DNA of 5,845 nucleotides from positions 1 to 5,845 of the forward strand of contig SUVZ01000268.1 in NCBI GenBank assembly GCA_015061765.1, written 5' to 3'. The position numbers and the translations under genes are program-made. Below the pieces are notes generated by a model, which ran no database searches, was not told where the DNA came from, and was given only the letters and a program-made list of their open reading frames with translations. This stretch comes from Lentisphaerota bacterium (GTDB lineage: Bacteria; Verrucomicrobiota; Kiritimatiellia; RFP12; UBA1067). Below, piece after piece: positions 1 through 5,785 of this stretch; within the stretch, counting starts at the first letter, position 1, and each line of letters begins with the position of its first letter.

Positions 1-100
1 CCTGGTGGTCGAGCGCGGGGAATCGGGCGGCAAAACCGCCGCGCCCCGGGTCCACAACATACTTGCCTCCATATTCGGCGAAAAGAAGGAGGTGCGCTGA
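1..100 (+). CDS. mrdA: Penicillin-binding protein 2 (elongation transpeptidase), C-terminal fragment
   Basis: Only the last 32 codons and the TGA stop (98-100) are present; codons are in phase from base 2. The visible tail reads LVVERGESGGKTAAPRVHNI and then ILASIFGEKKEVR. A hydrophobic strand ending in VVVE(R/N)G, then a glycine-rich GGKTAAP turn, then a final helix is how the transpeptidase domain of class B PBPs ends. PBP2 cross-links new peptidoglycan strands in the periplasm during cell elongation. The main support for PBP2 over another class B PBP is context: rodA starts one base after the stop, and mrdA-rodA is a very common pair. The catalytic SXXK, SXN and KTG motifs lie outside the window, so activity cannot be judged. 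The last codons contain the Shine-Dalgarno sequence of rodA. A division-type PBP3 tail is possible but less likely beside a RodA-type partner. Confidence 0.62.
   Translation, partial: LVVERGESGGKTAAPRVHNILASIFGEKKEVR
86..93 (+). promoter_or_regulatory. Ribosome binding site of rodA
   Basis: AAGGAGGT lies 8 nt before the ATG at 102, inside the last codons of the upstream PBP2 gene. It decides the rodA start. A longer reading from a TTG at 63 would add 13 residues (MPPYSAKRRRCAD) with no comparable site and would overlap the PBP2 tail by 38 nt. The arrangement (RBS inside the upstream gene, then TGA-C-ATG) points to translational coupling. Confidence 0.85.
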
Positions 101-101
101 C

Positions 102-1256
102 ATGCTCGGCAGGACACTGAAATTCAACTGGCTGACGTTTCTGTCGATGTTGACCCTTGCCGTGATCGGCGTTGTGTTCATCAAGTCCGCAGGCGAGGCC
201 AGGACGATCACCGCACTTCAGGGCGCATGGCGTGTACATGCCGCAACCGCTCTTTTAGGACTCATCGTCTACTTCACTCTGGCGTTCCTGGACTACAGGA
301 AGATACTGGATCTTTTCGCAACCCCGTACTATCTCGTCTCACTCATACTGCTTGTGGTGGTCCTTGCATTCGGGGCGGAAGTGTACGGAGGGAAGCGATG
401 GCTCTGGTTCTTCCAGCCGAGCGAGATCGCGAAACCCGCCGTGATCTTTATGGTCGCAAAGACATTCGGCAGGGCGGACCGTCCAACGAACGGATTCAGG
501 GATCTTCTATACGGCATGGTGCTGTTGGCGGTGCCGGCGTTTCTCATCCTGGCGGAGCCCGACATGGGGACCGCCCTCGTGCTGGTACCCACTGTCATTG
601 CGATGCTTCTCTGTGCACGCGTATGCCTGAAGGTCCTCATCCCCCTGCTGCTCACGGGGCTCATGTCCGCCGGACTCATCCTTGGCGCGGTCCACAAGGC
701 CGAGACGACTACGGACCTCGAGCTCAGGGATAAAATATACAAATGCCTTCCGCTCAAGAATCATCAGCGGGCAAGGCTGCGCACGTTCCTGAATCCCGAC
801 GCCGATCCGTACGGCAGCGGGTGGAACCTGCGGCAGTCGATGATATCCATCGGATCCGGCTCCATCGCAGGTAAAGGCATAGGCAAGGGAGAGCAGAAGA
901 GTCTGCAGTACCTTCCGCCCAGCGTGTCCATGAACGACTTCATCTTCTGCGTGCTTGCGGAAGAAACTGGATTTGTGGGAACTGCCACCACACTGGGACT
1001 TTTTACGGTTCTTCTGCTTTCGGGACTCTGGACCGCCGTTCGGTCCAATGACGACCGCGGCCGTCTGGTCGTGATCGGCGTCATGACTCTCATCTTCGTA
1101 CACATCTACATCAACATAGCAATGTCCATTGGGCTAATGCCTATCACAGGACTCCCGTTGCCGTTCATCAGCGCGGGCAAGACCTTCCTCGTGACCCTGC
1201 TTGCCGCACTGGGCATCGTGCAATCCATATCCCTCCACCGCGAGGAGAAAATCTGA
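102..1256 (+). CDS. rodA: RodA, SEDS-family peptidoglycan glycosyltransferase (elongasome)
   Basis: A 384-residue inner-membrane protein that polymerises lipid II into glycan strands together with PBP2 during lateral wall growth. It is almost wholly hydrophobic, with about ten membrane segments (roughly residues 11-27, 46-63, 76-92, 111-121, 135-151, 157-171, 174-196, 280-310, 320-345 and 349-377). SEDS motifs in order: QPSEIAK (105-111), EPDMGTAL (152-159), LKNHQRARLRTFLNPDADP (218-236), GSGWNLRQS (238-246), IGSGSIAGKGIGKGEQ (250-265), NDFIF (278-282) and AEE (285-287). Asp279 in NDFIF aligns with the essential aspartate of RodA/FtsW (Asp262 in E. coli RodA). It is RodA rather than FtsW by its PBP2-like neighbour and typical RodA length. 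Oddity: the C-terminal hallmark PFISYGG(S/T) reads PFISAGKT (354-361). The ribonuclease gene follows after 7 nt. Confidence 0.93.
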   Translation: MLGRTLKFNWLTFLSMLTLAVIGVVFIKSAGEARTITALQGAWRVHAATALLGLIVYFTLAFLDYRKILDLFATPYYLVSLILLVVVLAFGAEVYGGKRWLWFFQPSEIAKPAVIFMVAKTFGRADRPTNGFRDLLYGMVLLAVPAFLILAEPDMGTALVLVPTVIAMLLCARVCLKVLIPLLLTGLMSAGLILGAVHKAETTTDLELRDKIYKCLPLKNHQRARLRTFLNPDADPYGSGWNLRQSMISIGSGSIAGKGIGKGEQKSLQYLPPSVSMNDFIFCVLAEETGFVGTATTLGLFTVLLLSGLWTAVRSNDDRGRLVVIGVMTLIFVHIYINIAMSIGLMPITGLPLPFISAGKTFLVTLLAALGIVQSISLHREEKI

Positions 1257-1259
1257 GGA
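1255..1259 (+). promoter_or_regulatory. Ribosome binding site of the RNase E/G gene
   Basis: GAGGA overlaps the rodA TGA stop and sits 4 nt before the ATG at 1264, a short but workable spacing. A second GAGGAG at 1242-1247 is too far away. This supports the start at 1264 over the TTG-initiated reading from 1201, whose 21 extra residues lie inside rodA and do not resemble the family N terminus. Confidence 0.6.
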
Positions 1260-1263
1260 AAAC

Positions 1264-2907
1264 ATGATAGAAAAAATCCTAAACTGGTTCCGCAAGCCAA
1301 AGTTCAAGCGCGAAATAATCGTAAACGTCGAAAAGCTCGAGACACGCGTCGCCGTAATGGAGAACGGCAAGCTCGAGGAATATCTGGTCGAACATCCAGA
1401 AGAGGAGCGCCTTGTCGGCTCGGTGTTCAAGGGGCGCATACAGAATCTGGAGCACGATCTCCAGGCTGCATTCGTCGATATCGGTCTCCCCAAGAACGCA
1501 TTCCTTCACTACTGGGACATGTCTCCGGACATAGACGCGTTCCTTGACGACGACGAGGAGGCCCAAAAGGGATCAAACCGCACTGGCGGCAAGGGACGAG
1601 CCAAAAAGGCCAAGGGCCGATCCGCAAGGCTCTCCAACGAAGAGATCGAAAAGCGCTTCCCCAAGGGATCCGAAATCATAGTTCAGGTCACGAAAGGTCC
1701 GATTTCGACCAAGGGTCCGCGTGTCACGGCAAACCTCTCCATACCGGGACGCTACCTTGTGATGATGCCAGGAGAGAAGGTCCGCGGCGTCTCCAGGAAG
1801 ATAGGCGACGCAAAGGAGCGCGACCGGCTCAAGAAGATACTCGACAGGCTTCTTCTGCCGGACGATGTGGGCGTCATCGTGCGTACCGTTGGCGCCGGCG
1901 CAAGTCCCAAGGCGTTCGCGCGCGACCTGCGCAACCTCCTCGAATCGTGGAACGAACTCAAGGGCAACGTCAAGAATCTGCGCACGCCCTGCTGCGTATA
2001 CCAGGAACCGGGGCTCGTCGAGCGCGTCGTGCGCGACTGGCTCACTGAAGACATCGACTCGGTGATAATCGACGATGCGAAGTCCTTCGACGAGATGAAG
2101 GAACTCACCGCAAAGATTTCTCGCCGCGCACAAAAGAAACTGAAGCGCTATGACGGGGTGAAGAACGTATTCACGCACTATGGAATCGACCGTCAGCTTG
2201 ATGAAGCGTTTCGCCGCCAAGTGCCGCTCAAGGGCGGCGGCTATCTCGTGATCGACGAGACGGAAGCCCTCATAGCGGTCGACGTGAACACCGGCCACCA
2301 TAAGAACAAGGACGGCAAGGGGTCTCAGGAAGACGCCATCCTCGAAGTCAATCTCGAAGCCGTAGAGGAGGTCGCCCGTCAGTTGAGGCTTCGCAACATC
2401 GGCGGACTGGTAGTGCTGGATCTCATCGACATGAAGAGCCGCAAGCACCAGAAGCAGGTGGAGAAAGCACTCAAAACGGCCCTCAAGCGCGATCGTGCGA
2501 GAACAAACGTATTGTCCATCTCCGAACTCGGCCTGCTTGAGATGTCCCGGCAGCGTCAGGAGGAGTCAATCCTATCCCAGCTTGCATCAACATGCCCGGT
2601 CTGCTCTGGACACGGACACGTCAAGTCTCCTCTTGCCGTGTCAATTGAACTGCAGCGCAGCCTCACAACCCTGCTCAAACAGGCTGAGGTGGAAAAGCGC
2701 CCGTTCGTCCCAAAGATCGTGATCGCGCCAGCCGTCATGCAGCGTCTTCGCACGGAGGACTCCAAAATACTTTCAGAGCTCCAGACCGCGTTCAACACGA
2801 AGCTCACGTTCGTGGCTGAATTGCACAGACATCCTGAATCCTACACGATTCTCGATGCGGAGACGGGACAGGTCCTTCACTCTTCAGGAGGAGTCAAGAA
2901 TGCATAG
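1264..2907 (+). CDS. rng: Ribonuclease E/G family endoribonuclease (RNase G type)
   Basis: A 547-residue cytoplasmic endoribonuclease that cuts single-stranded AU-rich RNA, acting in rRNA 5' maturation and mRNA turnover. An S1 RNA-binding domain starts at VFKGRIQNLEHDLQAAFVDI (54-73) and is split by a Lys/Arg/Gly-rich insert (about 101-122). Phe70, Phe80 and Lys150 align with the E. coli RNase E RNA contacts Phe57, Phe67 and Lys112. The 5'-monophosphate sensor is IVRTVGAG (205-212; Arg207 and Thr208 match Arg169 and Thr170). The DNase I-like catalytic part has AVDVNT (338-343) and VVLDLIDM (383-390), so Asp340, Asn342 and Asp386 match the metal ligands Asp303, Asn305 and Asp346. The Zn-link is CPVCSGHG (444-451), with Cys444 and Cys447 matching Cys404 and Cys407. 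All key residues are present. The protein ends soon after the small domain with no RNase E-type scaffold, so RNase G is the better name. It overlaps lptD by 8 nt. Confidence 0.94.
   Translation: MIEKILNWFRKPKFKREIIVNVEKLETRVAVMENGKLEEYLVEHPEEERLVGSVFKGRIQNLEHDLQAAFVDIGLPKNAFLHYWDMSPDIDAFLDDDEEAQKGSNRTGGKGRAKKAKGRSARLSNEEIEKRFPKGSEIIVQVTKGPISTKGPRVTANLSIPGRYLVMMPGEKVRGVSRKIGDAKERDRLKKILDRLLLPDDVGVIVRTVGAGASPKAFARDLRNLLESWNELKGNVKNLRTPCCVYQEPGLVERVVRDWLTEDIDSVIIDDAKSFDEMKELTAKISRRAQKKLKRYDGVKNVFTHYGIDRQLDEAFRRQVPLKGGGYLVIDETEALIAVDVNTGHHKNKDGKGSQEDAILEVNLEAVEEVARQLRLRNIGGLVVLDLIDMKSRKHQKQVEKALKTALKRDRARTNVLSISELGLLEMSRQRQEESILSQLASTCPVCSGHGHVKSPLAVSIELQRSLTTLLKQAEVEKRPFVPKIVIAPAVMQRLRTEDSKILSELQTAFNTKLTFVAELHRHPESYTILDAETGQVLHSSGGVKNA
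2886..2891 (+). promoter_or_regulatory. Ribosome binding site of lptD
   Basis: AGGAGG lies 8 nt before the ATG at 2900, inside the last codons of the RNase gene. It fixes the lptD start at 2900 rather than at the in-frame ATG at 2855, which would put charged residues (MRRRDRSFTLQEESR) in front of the signal peptide. The spacing equals that of the rodA site, and the 8-nt gene overlap suggests coupling to rng translation. Confidence 0.82.
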
Positions 2908-5110
2908 CGCCACAACACTCACACTCTCCGCCGTCCTTTTTTCGGTGAATGCATTTGCGGCGAGCATTTTCGAGGATTTGCCGCCGGAGCCGCAGAGTCC
3001 TGGATTTGGCGAACTCAATTTCTCGGGTGGTACGCTTACGGCCAACCGGAAAACCGGCGAGACGGTCGCCACGGGGAATATAAAGGCCACGTCGGGGGAG
3101 TACAGCTTTTTCACCGACAGGTTTACGCGCAGCGCCGACGGCGTCTACGATCTTGGCGAGAATGCAATGTTCACCACCTGCACCAACTCGACCGACAACC
3201 TGCACTGGAAAGTCGCAGGGCACATAGTGTACGATACGGACACCTCGGTTACGGGGTCAAACCTGTGGCTCTACTTTGAAGACATCCCGGTGTTCTGGCT
3301 CCCGTGGTTCTACTACCCGCTCAACACGAACTATGGATTCCGGTTCCTTCCCGGATACACTAAAAGATGGGGTATGTATTTCCTCTCGGGATACGTATAC
3401 GACATCCATGAGGAGTCAGGCTCCAGTCCGATAGGATTGGGCGGCAGCACGTATCTGAACGTGCGCAAGGAGAACGGAGTAGAGATCGGCCAGACCATCC
3501 GCTGGCGGCTCGGCGAGTCGAGCAAAGGCAAGATAAAGGCTTTCTATGCATGGGACGAGGACTTCGACCGATACTACAGGCATTGGAGCAACTCCCACAA
3601 GTACAACTACGCGAACTGGGGCAGCCATATCGAAAAGGAGCGGTACCGCATTCTTCTGGAGCACCGCACGGACTTCACCGAACGAGATGCATTCAGCATA
3701 CAGGCACAGTACCTTTCAGACTCCCACTATCTCAGGGATTTCTTCAGGGATGACGACAGAAGGGAATCAATACCGGCAAACGAGGCGTGGTATGAACACC
3801 GGGAGAACATGTGGGCTGCGGGAGCAACAGTGTCCGGCCCCGTAAATGATTTCTACGGTGGCGTAGCCAAACTGCCCGAAGCGTGGATATCAATCGAGCC
3901 GCAGCCGCTGTTCGGGCTTCCCGTCAACTACGAATCGCAGACAAGGGCTGGATACCTCAACAGGCAGTATGCCGAATACGCCTCGAGAGATCCCATGTTC
4001 CGCTACGACCCGTATATCGGCATCAATGGGAAAGGCGCCGACTATCAGGCTTTCAGAGCGGATTCGGCGCACAGAATCACAATGCCGCTCCTGATAGACG
4101 ACGTCGTCTCCATCGTCCCTCGCGCAGGATACAGGGCGACATGGTGGAGCGACTCGGGCGATGCGGATTCCGTCTGGACGAGTGCGGCCGACGACGCCAT
4201 GTACAGGGGAATTGCGGAAGTCGGCGCGACATTCTCCGCTCGGGCCCATGCCTGGCTGGACAACGACTGGCAGCACACATTCGAACCGTATCTCGACTAT
4301 TCCTTCCAGGATGCGCATTTCGGAACTGGCGACGAGAACCGTCATTATGTTTTTGACAATTACGACGGTTCCGTCGATTGGCTTGATCAGTTCGGATTCG
4401 AAGGCAGAGGGTTGCCATACAGTTGGCATGGCGCAAGGCCCGGCATTCGCAACTATCTCCGCAAGCGTGATGAAAACGGCACGACCAGGGAATTCCTCGC
4501 GACAGACCTCTATGCCGCCATTCCGTTCTGCGACGAAAGTCGCCAAGGCGCAGGAGATGCGCTGCCGGGATACCCTAAAAGCCAGGAAGACGGCTTCTAC
4601 AACCGCAACGACTGCATTGTGCCTGGATTCATGGCAAGGTTCACACCATCCAACAGGTTCTCCATTTCGTCCCGTACGGAATACGACATCGACAGCGAGA
4701 AAGTTGCGTATGCAGACATCCATATGGAGCACAGGATATCACATGACTTCTCGTGGCAGATGGGATACATCGGCAGAGACCACCGCATATGGGAGTATGT
4801 TCCGTCTGAATTTGACAGATGGAACTACCAATACTCGAACATAATCCGGCTTGGATGCAAGCATGACGTCTGCGACTGGTTTGCGTGGTCTCCCTACATC
4901 CGATGGGATGCCCGCTGTAACGAACTGGACGAAACCGGCGCATGGTTCGACCTCCTTACGGACTGTCTCGGATTCCGCTTTGCGGTAGTCTATGAGAACA
5001 GCGTCAAGCGCATCGATGGATCCAAATACGACAGCGATCTGGAGGTCGCGTTTGCGATATATCTCCGTACGCTTGGAGCGAGCTCCATGCTTGACTTTGT
5101 GAAGTTCTAG
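2900..5110 (+). CDS. lptD: LptD, outer-membrane LPS-assembly protein
   Basis: A 736-residue outer-membrane protein that receives LPS from the periplasmic Lpt bridge and, as a beta-barrel plugged by LptE, inserts it into the outer leaflet. A signal peptide covers 1-20 with cleavage predicted at AFA|AS. A short OstA/LptA-like jellyroll follows (about 36-115: GELNFSGGTLTANRKTGE, ATGNIKATSGEYSFFTDRF, YDLGENAMFTTC). The conserved entry to the barrel is FEDIPVFWLPWFYYPLNTNY (126-145) and then GFRFLPGY (146-153), matching the family pattern of VPxFYxPY and a GFLxP box. The rest is aromatic-rich alternating strands, as in a large barrel, ending in DFVKF with a terminal Phe, typical of outer-membrane proteins. 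Cysteines are at 94, 544, 572, 653, 658, 673 and 689. Cys94 (FTTC) aligns with E. coli Cys173, and Cys689 lies where E. coli has Cys724/725. Its stop interlocks with that of the convergent gene. The barrel is too diverged for strand-by-strand assignment by eye. Confidence 0.86.
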   Translation: MHSATTLTLSAVLFSVNAFAASIFEDLPPEPQSPGFGELNFSGGTLTANRKTGETVATGNIKATSGEYSFFTDRFTRSADGVYDLGENAMFTTCTNSTDNLHWKVAGHIVYDTDTSVTGSNLWLYFEDIPVFWLPWFYYPLNTNYGFRFLPGYTKRWGMYFLSGYVYDIHEESGSSPIGLGGSTYLNVRKENGVEIGQTIRWRLGESSKGKIKAFYAWDEDFDRYYRHWSNSHKYNYANWGSHIEKERYRILLEHRTDFTERDAFSIQAQYLSDSHYLRDFFRDDDRRESIPANEAWYEHRENMWAAGATVSGPVNDFYGGVAKLPEAWISIEPQPLFGLPVNYESQTRAGYLNRQYAEYASRDPMFRYDPYIGINGKGADYQAFRADSAHRITMPLLIDDVVSIVPRAGYRATWWSDSGDADSVWTSAADDAMYRGIAEVGATFSARAHAWLDNDWQHTFEPYLDYSFQDAHFGTGDENRHYVFDNYDGSVDWLDQFGFEGRGLPYSWHGARPGIRNYLRKRDENGTTREFLATDLYAAIPFCDESRQGAGDALPGYPKSQEDGFYNRNDCIVPGFMARFTPSNRFSISSRTEYDIDSEKVAYADIHMEHRISHDFSWQMGYIGRDHRIWEYVPSEFDRWNYQYSNIIRLGCKHDVCDWFAWSPYIRWDARCNELDETGAWFDLLTDCLGFRFAVVYENSVKRIDGSKYDSDLEVAFAIYLRTLGASSMLDFVKF
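5107..5110. other. Interlocked convergent stop codons (CTAG)
   Basis: The palindrome CTAG holds both stop codons. TAG of lptD is at 5108-5110 on the + strand, and TAG of the glycosyltransferase is at 5109-5107 on the - strand. The two genes overlap tail to tail by 4 bp with no intergenic space, so any terminator for either transcript must lie inside the opposite gene. I see no hairpin followed by a T-run on either side. Confidence 0.9.
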
Positions 5111-5784
5111 AATCTGCAACGAATACGAAGCAGATCCAAAAGCATGCGAGGAGCGTCGCGCCAAACCTTCAGGGAACTGCGTCGGCGCCCTTGCCATTTC
5201 ACGTGAACCGATGCGACTGACGGTGCGTTCATGATAAGTTCCACGTCAAACGCAAAGCGCCACACCCGTTGCCGCTCAAACACTGGCCGCATGAGCTGCA
5301 TGTTGAAAAGCTTGAATCCGCACTGCGAATCATCGACTTGAGTGCCTGCAAGCTTGTTGAACAGCCATGACAGGAACCGACGGTGCGGAGGACGCAGATC
5401 CGAACCTCCTCGGCGGCTTCCGCATACGATGGCATTTTCACTGAACGGGGCAAGCCGTGAAAACTCGGTTAATGGGGCCGATTCATCGACATCACTCATC
5501 AAGACCCATTCACCCTTTGCCGCAAGAGCGCCGCGGCGAACACTGAACCCCTTCCCGCGGTTCCTGCCATTGCGAAGCAGCACAATGGGCATGCCGTTCA
5601 ACGACTCGGCGCTGCAGTCTGCAATATCTATTGGACGTCGGCTTCCGTCATCAACCACAACAACCTCGCATAGACGGAACCCCGACTTTCCGGCAGACTC
5701 GGACAACAAAGGCACATGCGCAAGAATCCGCCTGAGAAGGCCTTCCGCCTCATACACGGGAATGACAAGGGAGAGTGAATTCAT
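5107..5784 (-). CDS. Family 2 glycosyltransferase, ALG5 / polyprenyl-phosphate glucosyltransferase-like
   Basis: A 225-residue single-domain GT-A glycosyltransferase. It starts directly with the family strand MNSLSLVIPVYEAEG (1-15). Next come VVVVDDGSRR (41-50), with the nucleotide-binding Asp45-Asp46, then NRGKGFSVRRGALAAKGEW (75-93) and the metal-binding DxD in SDVDES (Asp98, Asp100). GSRRGG is at 122-127, DSQCGFKLF at 152-160, FAFDVEL at 177-183 (candidate base region around Asp180 and Glu182), VKWQ at 195-198 and RMLLDLLRIR at 213-222. NxGKG, D(T/S)QCGFKLF, W-F-DVEL and the MLLDLLRIR tail together are the pattern of dolichyl/polyprenyl-phosphate glucosyltransferases (ALG5/DPG synthase group), which transfer a sugar from a nucleotide donor to a lipid phosphate. 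There is no membrane segment, so it would act at the cytoplasmic face. Donor and acceptor cannot be read from the sequence. An in-frame ATG at 5832 would add 16 residues; I prefer 5784 because the family begins there. Confidence 0.88.
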   Translation of the reverse strand: MNSLSLVIPVYEAEGLLRRILAHVPLLSESAGKSGFRLCEVVVVDDGSRRPIDIADCSAESLNGMPIVLLRNGRNRGKGFSVRRGALAAKGEWVLMSDVDESAPLTEFSRLAPFSENAIVCGSRRGGSDLRPPHRRFLSWLFNKLAGTQVDDSQCGFKLFNMQLMRPVFERQRVWRFAFDVELIMNAPSVASVHVKWQGRRRSSLKVWRDAPRMLLDLLRIRCRF

Positions 5785-5785
5785 G

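Noticed and set aside
26..40. Inverted repeat GGCGG-CAAAA-CCGCC
   Set aside because: A 5-bp stem inside the PBP2 coding tail (Gly-Gly-Lys-Thr-Ala) without a following T-run. It is not a terminator, and it would cut rodA off from its operon.
63..101. TTG start giving RodA 13 extra residues
   Set aside because: The AAGGAGGT at 86-93 is positioned for the ATG at 102, and the added residues overlap the end of the PBP2 gene.
507..1103. - strand open frame (198 codons) inside rodA
   Set aside because: It is antisense to rodA and His/Gln/Arg-rich, with no hydrophobic pattern or known motif.
1201..1263. TTG start giving the RNase 21 extra residues
   Set aside because: The extension lies in rodA's last helix region and is unlike any RNase E/G N terminus. 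The ATG at 1264 has a nearby GAGGA.
1573..2448. Long - strand open frame (291 codons) inside the RNase gene
   Set aside because: It lies wholly antisense to a gene with all family motifs. It has no recognisable domain, and long antisense frames are expected where third positions are GC-rich.
3890..4732. Long - strand open frame (280 codons) inside lptD
   Set aside because: It is antisense to lptD, with no RBS and no family pattern. It is a codon-bias shadow.
4161..4844. + strand open frame (227 codons) in another frame of lptD
   Set aside because: It is Ser/Thr/Arg-rich low-complexity translation typical of an out-of-frame reading, and no fold or motif is visible.
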